This document shows positions 1-5,324 of a stretch of DNA of 5,324 nt, in pieces. The notes under the pieces are model-generated. The model saw nothing but the letters and a program-made list of their open reading frames with translations. It had not been told where the DNA came from and ran no database searches. Origin of the DNA: Erysipelotrichaceae bacterium (GTDB taxonomy: Bacteria; Bacillota_I; Bacilli_A; Erysipelotrichales; Erysipelotrichaceae); contig JAIKXJ010000019.1 in assembly GCA_024684175.1 (NCBI GenBank), positions 1-5,324 on the forward strand. Reading direction: 5' to 3'. The translations under genes and the position numbers were made by a program. Every line of letters begins with the position of its first letter. Within the stretch, counting starts at the first letter, position 1.

Positions 1-444
1 CGCATAAACATAGACTTCTCTCAGATCTTTGGCCTCTTCCTGTCCCAATGTCGAGATCTCTCCGCCCGACTTCCCGAAATAACGTTCATCGTAGATCAGT
101 ACTTTGTAACCCATCTCCATGAAGATGTCGGCATACTTGAGCGAACAGTAACGGTTGACCTTCTGACCGTGGCAGATGATGACCGTCTTGTTTCCGACGG
201 CTTTCGGATTGTCGATGATCTCGCCCGAGATCTTCACTCCGTTGCAAGACAGTTCAAACGGCTTCCTTTTCCATTCTTCCTCGTATTTGCGGACAGAAGA
301 TCCAAAACCGTTTCCGATCTCGGCAGCACGCATCTGTTCATAGGTATATCTGTTCGGCCGGGTGATCAGATTCAGGCACATATACACGATATACGAGATC
401 ACCGCAACATAAAGGACAATGAAGACAAGAAGGACGAACTTCAT
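1..444 (-). CDS. Membrane-anchored alpha/beta hydrolase, C-terminal part beyond the window
   Basis: The first 148 residues are visible and the frame runs open off the left edge. Residues 3-25 form a hydrophobic N-terminal segment, read as a membrane anchor or uncleaved signal. Around residues 88-98 a beta strand leads into CHGQKVNR, the HG oxyanion-hole motif of alpha/beta hydrolases. Residues 118-128 (YDERYFGKSGG) match the strand-and-turn usually written D-x-R-G-x-G-x-S. The nucleophile elbow (GxSxG), acid and histidine would lie downstream and cannot be checked. The layout resembles Firmicutes S33/BAAT-type hydrolases with an N-terminal anchor, such as the YqkD-like group; substrate unknown. 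The ATG at 444-442 overlaps the stop of the MFS gene (ATGA), and GAGAGGA at 457-451 gives a good ribosome site 6 bases before it. The family call is firm; catalytic activity is inferred. Confidence 0.85.
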   Translation of the reverse strand, partial: MKFVLLVFIVLYVAVISYIVYMCLNLITRPNRYTYEQMRAAEIGNGFGSSVRKYEEEWKRKPFELSCNGVKISGEIIDNPKAVGNKTVIICHGQKVNRYCSLKYADIFMEMGYKVLIYDERYFGKSGGEISTLGQEEAKDLREVYVYA

Positions 445-1772
445 CGATGATCCTCTCGGTTATATCTTGCCGCAAAGAACAGCGGGATGAACGTCAGCAA
501 GATCAGCGCCGTCGAAACCAGGAACAGGACATGGGTCGGCAGATACGCCGTCAGGCCGTTGGCATCGAGGATCTCGCCGTTGCGCTTGATGATCGGATTG
601 GCGATGAACGGTGAAACGATCCAGGGGATCAGAACGAAGAAGATGATACGGAAACCTTCGAACTGCCCTTTGGCATCCTCCGGAAATAGTCCCTTCATCC
701 AGACCGATGTCACCTGCATGAACATGATGTAGCCGCAGCCGAAGAAGAACAGACCGATCAGCAGCGGCCAGTTAAGGATCGTCGAGGGATCGATGTGTTC
801 CGGACGTCCGAAGAGTCCCAGGATACCGACACCGACCATGTTCAAAATAATGGAGACCGATGCCGCAAGAACGAATTTGTTTTTATTCAACAGCTTCGAA
901 GCCGGGATGACGGAAAACATGCCCAGGATCAAAGCGATGCCCTGGATGATGCCGATGTCATCGGCCTTGAAGCCCAGATAATAGATCATGTAGTTGCCCA
1001 CATGCGGATAATATACATTGAACGCGATGAAGTAGACCGTCAGCACCAGGAAGACCCAGATCAGTTCCTTATGCTTCATAAGCGCGCCGAAATCAAAAGC
1101 GCTCAAAAGCTGTTTCATGAAACTGCCCTGTTTGTTCGGTTTGAGACCGTCCGCATCCTTGACCAGGAACAGCGACAGGACGCCGAAGACGATCGCCAGT
1201 CCGCCGAAGACGATGAACAGAAGCATGTAGTTGTCCTGCGCACCGATCAGGATGCCGCCCAGGATCGTGCCGATGATGGTGCCGATGATCGGCTGTGTCG
1301 CCAAAGCCGCACCGATGCCGCCCTTGTTTTCATCGTTCATCGAATCATTCAGCCAGGCGTTGAACGAAGCATCGTTGCCCATCGAACCGAAGAACGACAT
1401 CAAGGCGTCCGCCAGAACGACCGCCGTGCCGGCGACCAAAACGACATTGGCCGAAGCGGATGGCTGTCCTTTGGTGATGAACTCCGTCGTACCGAACAGG
1501 ATCGTGAAGATGCCCCACAGGATATAGCCGATGGCCATGAACGGTTTGCGCCTGCCGGAACGGTCGGACAGCGTCCCGAACAAGAAAGTCGAGACCGTCG
1601 TAGCGATCGCTGAAACGGCGACCATCCAGGAAATGATCGTCGGATCCTTGGCGATCTTTGCGTAAACGAAAGTATTGAACCACTGGTTCTCAATATTCCA
1701 GCACAGCTGGCCGATGATGCCTAAACCCCAGACCAGCAGCCAGAAACGGAAATTGGATCGATTGTTTTTCAT
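441..1772 (-). CDS. MFS transporter, probably GPH/SLC45-like sugar or glycoside carrier
   Basis: This is a 12-helix-type major facilitator of 443 residues from the chosen start. The loop between helices 2 and 3 carries GTLSDRSGRRKP (about residues 66-77), the classic MFS motif A. The segment FNAWLNDSMNDENKGG (about 137-152) and the C-terminal loop LFPEDAKGQFEGFR (about 362-375), followed by a helix with a Pro-rich start, are arranged as in GPH/SLC45-like carriers that move sugars or glycosides with a cation. The substrate cannot be read from sequence. Three starts are in frame: GTG at 1787, ATG at 1778 and ATG at 1772. A G5 run at 1785-1781 lies 8 bases before 1772 but only 2 before 1778 and inside the GTG version, so 1772 is preferred. 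The gene overlaps the downstream hydrolase by 4 bases, implying coordinated synthesis. Its own promoter may lie at 1792-1822. Confidence 0.9.
   Translation of the reverse strand: MKNNRSNFRFWLLVWGLGIIGQLCWNIENQWFNTFVYAKIAKDPTIISWMVAVSAIATTVSTFLFGTLSDRSGRRKPFMAIGYILWGIFTILFGTTEFITKGQPSASANVVLVAGTAVVLADALMSFFGSMGNDASFNAWLNDSMNDENKGGIGAALATQPIIGTIIGTILGGILIGAQDNYMLLFIVFGGLAIVFGVLSLFLVKDADGLKPNKQGSFMKQLLSAFDFGALMKHKELIWVFLVLTVYFIAFNVYYPHVGNYMIYYLGFKADDIGIIQGIALILGMFSVIPASKLLNKNKFVLAASVSIILNMVGVGILGLFGRPEHIDPSTILNWPLLIGLFFFGCGYIMFMQVTSVWMKGLFPEDAKGQFEGFRIIFFVLIPWIVSPFIANPIIKRNGEILDANGLTAYLPTHVLFLVSTALILLTFIPLFFAARYNREDHR
451..457 (-). promoter_or_regulatory. Ribosome binding site of the hydrolase inside the MFS gene
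   Basis: Minus-strand GAGAGGA, 6 bases before the hydrolase ATG, lies within the last codons of the MFS gene. Together with the ATGA overlap it supports stop-and-restart coupling. The 10 bases 441-450 also form a perfect palindrome, which I regard as incidental. Confidence 0.65.
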
Positions 1773-1780
1773 ATGCATAT

Positions 1781-1785
1781 CCCCC
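1781..1785 (-). promoter_or_regulatory. Ribosome binding site that decides the MFS start
   Basis: On the minus strand GGGGG followed by AT lies 8 bases before the ATG at 1772-1770. It can pair with the CCUCC of 16S rRNA using one G-U. Choosing ATG 1778 would leave 2 bases of spacing, and GTG 1787 would place the site inside the coding region, so both are less likely. Confidence 0.6.
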
Positions 1786-1791
1786 ACTTAT

Positions 1792-1822
1792 ATTGTAATA
1801 AGTCAGGGGTCACTTCGTTCAA
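1792..1822 (-). promoter_or_regulatory. Possible sigma-A promoter for the MFS-hydrolase pair
   Basis: Minus-strand TTGAAC (1822-1817) and TACAAT (1797-1792) match the -35 and -10 consensus at 4 and 5 of 6 positions, but the spacer is 19 bases, longer than the usual 17. The start point would fall near 1785, very close to the ribosome site, giving a leader of about a dozen bases. It follows a likely terminator for the upstream gene, which makes a separate promoter here plausible. This is a candidate only. Confidence 0.3.
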
Positions 1823-1842
1823 AAAATCAAACGGTACGGAAC

Positions 1843-1865
1843 AAAAAAACGGTCTTAAGAGGCCG
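1843..1865 (-). terminator. Probable intrinsic terminator after the 198-residue membrane protein
   Basis: On the minus strand positions 1865-1850 fold into a short hairpin: three G-C pairs, one mismatch (1862/1853), two more pairs and a TTAA-type 4-base loop. It is followed directly by seven T (1849-1843). It starts one base after the stop codon at 1868-1866. The stem is weak because of the mismatch, so termination may be partial. Confidence 0.5.
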
Positions 1866-2462
1866 TCAGTTCTTTGTCTTGTAAATCAGCATCTTCATGC
1901 CGATGAAGACGATGAGCAGAAACACCGCCATCCCGCTGCAGGTCTCCATCCAAAGCGTGAAAAGATCCTTCGCATCGCCGAACGTCCCCAGCATCATCCG
2001 CTCCAGCGACAGCATCGAGTCGATCGCCGAGACGAAAGATACGTTGCGGATGAGATCGATCTGCGGATCATTTTTTCTTCTTGCCCCCAAAAGATTGAAG
2101 ACCACGATCCCCGTCAGAAGGAAACAATAGGCAGCCTGGCCGACCGCAATGATCAGATCGCGGCTGGGATTGCGCGTTTCGTGGATGGTCAGATACATCA
2201 TGCCCGCTACAGTCACTGCCAGAAACAACATCGTCAGTCCGGACAGGCGGACCGTTTTGACCGGTTTTGTCTTTGCGCGATCGAGGGCGAGAAAACGCAT
2301 GATGCCTAAGATCAGGAAAAAGATGCCTAAAGTCAATTGCCAATAGGAAGCATTGAAATAAGCCAGAAACAAAAGGAAAATGCCGTAGCCGAGATTGACC
2401 GCCGCGGAAAGAAAAGTCGTGAACATAGGATGTGTCTGCAGGAACGCTCTGACTGTCTTCAT
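1866..2462 (-). CDS. Uncharacterised multi-pass membrane protein, 198 aa
   Basis: I do not recognise a named family. The protein has about five hydrophobic helices: roughly residues 16-36, 40-60, 73-93, 104-126 and 174-194. A short basic-acidic loop (ARRKNDPQID, 127-136) is followed by an amphipathic stretch 140-162 containing SLERMMLGTFGD, which is the most motif-like part and may lie on the membrane surface. There is no signal peptide cleavage pattern and no enzyme motif. The ATG at 2462-2460 follows an in-frame TAG two codons upstream, so no longer start exists; AGGA precedes it by only one base, poor spacing. The next in-frame Met (residue 13) has no ribosome site either. It lies 26 bases after the MATE stop with a terminator hairpin in between, and 93 bases before the MFS gene. 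Coding status is supported by length and coherent membrane pattern; function unknown. Confidence 0.75.
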   Translation of the reverse strand: MKTVRAFLQTHPMFTTFLSAAVNLGYGIFLLFLAYFNASYWQLTLGIFFLILGIMRFLALDRAKTKPVKTVRLSGLTMLFLAVTVAGMMYLTIHETRNPSRDLIIAVGQAAYCFLLTGIVVFNLLGARRKNDPQIDLIRNVSFVSAIDSMLSLERMMLGTFGDAKDLFTLWMETCSGMAVFLLIVFIGMKMLIYKTKN

Positions 2463-2475
2463 ATCCTATATAACG

Positions 2476-2496
2476 AAAAAGCGTGAGATCACGCTT
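2476..2496 (-). terminator. Intrinsic terminator overlapping the MATE stop codon
   Basis: Positions 2479-2486 and 2489-2496 are perfect 8-base inverted arms around 2 bases; allowing a 4-base loop, 7 pairs form. On the minus strand the hairpin runs straight into T's at 2480-2476, the first two of which can join the stem. The MATE stop TGA (2491-2489) is inside the 5' arm. Only 13 bases separate the T-run from the next start codon, so this terminator would lower expression of the downstream gene unless there is read-through. Confidence 0.7.
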
Positions 2497-3907
2497 GTGC
2501 CGTTTCCGTTTCTTCCTCTTCCGCGGCATCGATCAGGTAGGCGATACCGCTCTTGCCGTAACCGTAGTTGTCCGCATTGCGGATCACGGCGATCGCTGCA
2601 CAGGTGAAACCGAGTGCTTCCGCCAGCGGGAAACAGTACCAGATGCCATAGGGACCGAAGACCCGCGGTAGGATGAAGGTCGTCGAAAGACGGAAGACGA
2701 AGTTTCTTAAGATCGAAAGGATCGTCGCGGTCTTCTGTGCACCGAAAGCGACGAACATCCGGTTGATCATGATGCAGCCGGCAGTAAAGATCGGCGCAAA
2801 CAGTTCCACCGTCAGACCATAATAGGTCAGATCATGAAAGTTCTGCGTGAAAGTTTCCGGATTCATGAACAGCCAGATCAAAGGCCGTTTCAGCAGCTGT
2901 CCGATGATCATCATGCCCGTACAGCCGAAGAACCAGACCTTGAGATTGTAGGACAGGATCTTCTTCAGCATCTTCGGCCGTCTTGCACCGTAGTTGTATG
3001 CGATGATCGGGCTCACCGTCGCCGCATAACCGATGAAAGCGGAATTGAGGATCTGCCGCAGATCGTTGACGATCGAACGCGCCGCGATGCCGTCCGTACC
3101 CAGATAAAAAAGGATGGTCCGGTTGACGATCAGCATCGTCAAAGCCATAGTCATGGAATTGGTGACCTGCGCAAAGGCATAACGGAAGGATTCGACGAAC
3201 GACTGAGCGTAGGTATTGCCCGGCTTGACGAAACCGATATCGTTGTTCTTGCCGAAATAGAAGAACACACCGACTAAGAAAGTTGCCAGCTGGCCGAGCG
3301 AAGTCGCGAGGGCTGCCCCGGCCACACCCATGCCCATCAGAACGATCGTGACATAGTCCGTCGCCACATTGATGATCCCCGAAAGGATCGAATTGTATAA
3401 GCCCATCGAAGGCTTGCCGGCAGCCGAATAGAAGGCACCGAAGCTCATGGACGCCAGTTTGAACGGCAGGGCGATGAACGTGATCGCCACATAGACTTCC
3501 GTATATTGAATGATGTTGCGCTCCGCACCGAGGAAGTATAAGATCTGATCATCGAAAAGGATCATGAGTGCGGCAAACAGACTGCCTAAGACCAGGGCGA
3601 TGATGATCATCTCGGTGAAGATCTTCGAAGCTTCTTTCTTTTTTCCTCTTCCCATCTGCGTCGCCGCATAGGTCGAAGCACCGATGCCGAAGATCGTCGT
3701 CATCGCAAACGTGAGACCGTCGATCGGCGCCAGTATCTTGATGCCGGCCAGCGCATTCTGTCCGACGAAACGGGACACGAAAAGGGCATCGTCCATCGTT
3801 TCGTAGATCCGCGTGAACAGATTGGTCAAAAGACCGGGCATCGCAAACTTCAGCAATGACCACAACGAGAAATCCTGACCGATCTTAGAATCCTTTTCGT
3901 TTGCCAT
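2489..3907 (-). CDS. MATE family efflux transporter
   Basis: This 472-residue protein has the length and two-fold repeat of MATE (multidrug and toxic compound extrusion) exporters, which expel cationic drugs or metabolites using Na+ or H+ gradients. N-half signatures include MDDALFVSRFVGQNALAG (38-55) and IGASTYAATQMGRGKKKEA (75-93). GVAGAALATSLGQ (194-206) closes the first half. The C-half repeats the pattern with GTDGIAARSIVNDLRQ (270-285), SPIIAYNYGARRPKM (299-313) and the late FGPYGIWYCFPLAEALG (417-433). It resembles the MepA/DinF-like bacterial branch more than NorM, though this is a visual judgement. The tail is acidic (AAEEEETET, 461-469). The start ATG at 3907-3905 is favoured because the helix-1 region is complete, but its nearest ribosome site (AGG near 3924) is 13 bases away. 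The gene is divergent from the RCK_C gene. Substrate is unknown. Confidence 0.93.
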   Translation of the reverse strand: MANEKDSKIGQDFSLWSLLKFAMPGLLTNLFTRIYETMDDALFVSRFVGQNALAGIKILAPIDGLTFAMTTIFGIGASTYAATQMGRGKKKEASKIFTEMIIIALVLGSLFAALMILFDDQILYFLGAERNIIQYTEVYVAITFIALPFKLASMSFGAFYSAAGKPSMGLYNSILSGIINVATDYVTIVLMGMGVAGAALATSLGQLATFLVGVFFYFGKNNDIGFVKPGNTYAQSFVESFRYAFAQVTNSMTMALTMLIVNRTILFYLGTDGIAARSIVNDLRQILNSAFIGYAATVSPIIAYNYGARRPKMLKKILSYNLKVWFFGCTGMMIIGQLLKRPLIWLFMNPETFTQNFHDLTYYGLTVELFAPIFTAGCIMINRMFVAFGAQKTATILSILRNFVFRLSTTFILPRVFGPYGIWYCFPLAEALGFTCAAIAVIRNADNYGYGKSGIAYLIDAAEEEETETAQA

Positions 3908-3910
3908 ACA

Positions 3911-3920
3911 TAATATATTA
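3911..3920. promoter_or_regulatory. AT palindrome just before the MATE start
   Basis: TAATATATTA is a perfect 10-base palindrome ending 3 bases before the MATE ATG. On the minus strand it includes -10-like hexamers (TAATAT, TATATT), but no good -35 is present at 16-18 bases. It could be a promoter element giving a very short leader, an operator, or chance in an AT-rich spacer. Confidence 0.25.
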
Positions 3921-4022
3921 CCTGAAAAATACTATGTTTTAGAAGGATTTTACATTTTGTTTCCAAAGTAAAGTTTTTGTACGATCTCATCTCCTGCAAA
4001 CCCTCATGCAAGATCCTTACCT

Positions 4023-4028
4023 TATAAT
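4023..4028 (+). promoter_or_regulatory. Consensus -10 box of the RCK_C-domain gene
   Basis: TATAAT, a perfect -10 hexamer, lies 29 bases before the start codon. Transcription would begin near 4035, leaving a leader of about 23 bases that contains the ribosome site. No convincing -35 hexamer lies 16-18 bases upstream (4000-4005 reads ACCCTC) and there is no TG extension, so an activator may help or the promoter may be weak. Confidence 0.5.
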
Positions 4029-4043
4029 GAAATAAGAAAAACG

Positions 4044-4050
4044 AAGGAGG
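4044..4050 (+). promoter_or_regulatory. Strong ribosome binding site of the RCK_C-domain gene
   Basis: AAGGAGG lies 7 bases before ATG 4058. It is a full-strength Shine-Dalgarno and fixes the start. It is the strongest site in the window, in contrast to the poor sites of the MATE and 198-residue genes. Confidence 0.9.
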
Positions 4051-4057
4051 AAGCCCT

Positions 4058-4777
4058 ATGACGATCTACAGCTCTTTCATCCTGTTTGCCTTCATCATCG
4101 TCATCTATCTGATCATCGCCGAGATCTTCACGATCCTGTTCCGCTTCACCGGTCTCGACCGTGAAAAAGCCAGTTTTCAAGTCATCTCACTTCTGACGGG
4201 CTGCGGCTTCACGACCGGCGAGAGCGAACTGGTCACCTCTTCCAGACAAAGAAGAAGGCTGGCCAAGATCACGATGATGTTCGGTTACGTCTTCAACATC
4301 ACCTTCGTTTCCGCCTTCGTCAACATCTTCCTTTCCTTCAAACAAAGGGAGATCACCAACTTCTTCTACGAAGTCGCCCTGCCGATCGGCATCTTCGTCA
4401 TCATCATCCTGCTAATCCGCATCCCGCAAGGTGTCGCCTATACCGACAAAGCATTGGAAAAGATCATCGAACGTTTCGTCAAAGACAAAAATTTCAATCC
4501 TCTGACCGTCATCGACAGTCTCGGCGGCAAGACGCTTGCCTCCATCCGTTTGCAGAAGATGCCGAAAAACCTGATCGGCAAGAAGATGTCGGAAAGCGGA
4601 CTGCGCAACGTTTATTCGATCATCGTTCTCCTCGTGGAATCCGATGACGGGACGCCCAATGACGTCCATGCCGACACGATCCTGAAAGAAAACGACCGGA
4701 TCACCGTCTTAGGCGACTACAACGTCATCTGCAACGTCTTCAAAGCCAAGGAACTCTTCGTCGAAGCGGAATCCTGA
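4058..4777 (+). CDS. Membrane protein with TrkH-like pore-loop motif and C-terminal RCK_C (TrkA-C) domain
   Basis: The 239-residue protein has three hydrophobic helices (about 5-29, 71-93 and 104-122) and a soluble C-terminal half. Residues 154-230 read as an RCK_C/TrkA-C domain: LASIRLQKMPKNLIGKKM, then YSIIVLLVESDDGTPND, then LKENDRITVLGD. Such domains bind regulatory ligands, for example cyclic di-AMP in several Firmicutes K+ transporters. Between helices 1 and 2, ASFQVISLLTGCGFTTGE (38-55) closely resembles the pore helix plus selectivity filter of TrkH/KtrB (FQ-x-x-S-x-x-T-x-x-GF-x-T). The N-terminal RCK Rossmann domain of TrkA/KtrA is absent. I recall similar unassigned TrkA-C proteins in Clostridia, so the family is probably not new, but I know no established function. 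It is monocistronic, with its own -10, strong ribosome site and terminator. A role in ion flux or its regulation is inference. Confidence 0.88.
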   Translation: MTIYSSFILFAFIIVIYLIIAEIFTILFRFTGLDREKASFQVISLLTGCGFTTGESELVTSSRQRRRLAKITMMFGYVFNITFVSAFVNIFLSFKQREITNFFYEVALPIGIFVIIILLIRIPQGVAYTDKALEKIIERFVKDKNFNPLTVIDSLGGKTLASIRLQKMPKNLIGKKMSESGLRNVYSIIVLLVESDDGTPNDVHADTILKENDRITVLGDYNVICNVFKAKELFVEAES

Positions 4778-4796
4778 TGATCACTCTTCAAAGCAC

Positions 4797-4838
4797 AAAA
4801 AAGGCAGGTTTTTTTCCCAAATCCTGCCTTTTCTTTTT
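4797..4838. terminator. Bidirectional intrinsic terminator between converging genes
   Basis: Arms 4799-4808 (AAAAGGCAGG) and 4823-4832 (CCTGCCTTTT) are perfect 10-base complements around a 14-base loop. On the plus strand the stem ends in TTTT, then C and five T; on the minus strand it ends in at least six T. It can end both the RCK_C gene (stop 4775-4777) and the PTS gene (stop 4855-4853). Confidence 0.9.
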
Positions 4839-4852
4839 GTATTCAGACCGCT

Positions 4853-5324
4853 CTAGACGCTTTTCTTGACGTCCGTGTAATCGGCCGCGTTCGTCAAAGC
4901 GACGATGACTGTATCCGGATGACCGGCATCTTTGATCGTCTTGCGGTCAAACTTCATGAGCTTGTCGCCTTTTTTGAATTTCGCACCGGAATCGAGCAAC
5001 GTTTCAAAGCCCTTGCCTTCCATCGTGACCGTATCGACGCCGACATGGATCAGCAGTTCCATGCCGCCTTCTTCCGCCTTCAGGCCCATCGCATGTTTGG
5101 TCGGGAAGACCATGACCACTTCGCCGTCAAACGGCGCATAGACATTGCCGTCTTCCGGTTCGATACCGACCGATGGGCCCATCATCTCTCCGGCAAATGC
5201 CGCATCCGGGATCTGCGAAGCCGGAATGACTTTGCCGTTGACCGGAGCCGTGATGCTTCCCTTTTCCGTTGAGATGACGACTTCTTCCGGAGCGCCTTTT
5301 TCAACGGCTTTCTCTTCCTTCTTG
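4853..5324 (-). CDS. PTS glucose-family EIIA domain, C-terminal part of a longer protein
   Basis: 156 residues are visible, reading in from the right edge with no start in the window. After a charged linker (KKEEKAVEKGAPEE, fragment residues 1-14) comes a complete EIIA-Glc-type domain (PTS_EIIA_1): ITAPVNGKVIPASQIPD (24-40), the MMGPSVGIEPEDG turn (47-59), APFDGEVVMVFPTKHA (63-78) and LLIHVGVDTVTMEGKGF (90-106). His93 in LLIHVG matches the phosphorylated histidine (His90 in E. coli EIIA-Glc), and His77 matches the second active-site histidine (His75). The domain accepts phosphate from HPr and passes it to an EIIB. The K/E-rich linker suggests a fused EIICBA or EIIBCA permease rather than a free EIIA, but this is inference, and sugar specificity (glucose, N-acetylglucosamine, beta-glucoside, sucrose or trehalose types) cannot be read from EIIA. 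Internal Met codons at 5185 fall inside the domain and are not starts. Confidence 0.93.
   Translation of the reverse strand, partial: KKEEKAVEKGAPEEVVISTEKGSITAPVNGKVIPASQIPDAAFAGEMMGPSVGIEPEDGNVYAPFDGEVVMVFPTKHAMGLKAEEGGMELLIHVGVDTVTMEGKGFETLLDSGAKFKKGDKLMKFDRKTIKDAGHPDTVIVALTNAADYTDVKKSV

Noticed and set aside
169..450. Plus-strand open frame (93 residues) opposite the hydrolase
   Set aside because: The minus-strand frame has an alpha/beta hydrolase core, a ribosome site and an ATGA overlap; the plus frame has none of these.
441..450. Perfect palindrome TCATCGATGA as an operator
   Set aside because: It is made by the overlapping stop/start and last codon inside a coding junction; no promoter is nearby.
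795..1613. Long plus-strand open frame (272 residues) inside the MFS gene
   Set aside because: It is antisense to a clear MFS gene, and its product is a low-complexity run of R, D, Q, E and H as expected from the complement of hydrophobic codons. It has no domain.
2834..3277. Plus-strand open frame (147 residues) opposite MATE
   Set aside because: Same Arg/Asp-rich shadow composition; the MATE reading on the other strand is unambiguous.
3908..4057. Riboswitch or small RNA in the divergent spacer
   Set aside because: The spacer is only 150 bases, AT-rich, without a long stem or known aptamer core; the predicted leader of the plus gene is about 23 bases, too short for a K+ or cyclic di-AMP riboswitch.
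4919..5272. Plus-strand open frame (117 residues) opposite the EIIA domain
   Set aside because: Overlaps a complete EIIA domain with both active-site histidines; the product is R/F/D-rich with no family signature.
1..5324. High density of GATC and GATCGTC-like words
   Set aside because: Explained by frequent ATC and GAC/GAT codons read on either strand; spacing is irregular, so not an origin or a repeat array.

Overview
The window looks like ordinary chromosome from a low-to-mid GC Bacillota (Firmicutes) bacterium. The evidence is purine-rich Shine-Dalgarno sites, compact hairpin-plus-U terminators sitting on stop codons, a glucose-type PTS EIIA domain, and protein styles common in fermentative gut Firmicutes. 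The coding regions are near 50% GC by eye. An Erysipelotrichia-like host is my guess only. No rRNA, tRNA, CRISPR array, insertion sequence, phage gene or attachment site was seen.

Layout. Four genes run on the minus strand, in transcription order: a MATE-family exporter (3907 to 2489), an uncharacterised multi-pass membrane protein (2462 to 1866), an MFS carrier (1772 to 441) and a membrane-anchored alpha/beta hydrolase (444 down past the left edge). The last two overlap by 4 bases (ATGA) and are surely co-translated. The first two are each followed by a small hairpin with a U-run at the stop codon, so the block is probably two or three transcription units rather than one. A 150-base divergent spacer (3908-4057) separates MATE from a plus-strand gene (4058-4777). 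That gene encodes a short membrane protein with a TrkH/KtrB-like pore-loop signature and a cytosolic RCK_C (TrkA-C) domain. A bidirectional terminator (4797-4838) ends this gene and the converging minus-strand gene, the C-terminal end of a PTS protein carrying a glucose-type EIIA domain, whose N-terminal part lies beyond the right edge.

The genes do not form one obvious pathway. The theme is membrane transport: drug or metabolite export (MATE), probable solute uptake by MFS linked to an intracellular-facing or surface hydrolase, possible K+ or other ion handling, and sugar phosphotransfer. There is no convincing new multi-gene system. The item most worth a second look is the pore-loop/RCK_C protein, because its architecture does not match the textbook Trk/Ktr arrangement. 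The next is the terminator built into the MATE stop codon, 13 bases before the start of the following gene. No stretch over 300 bases lacks a gene.
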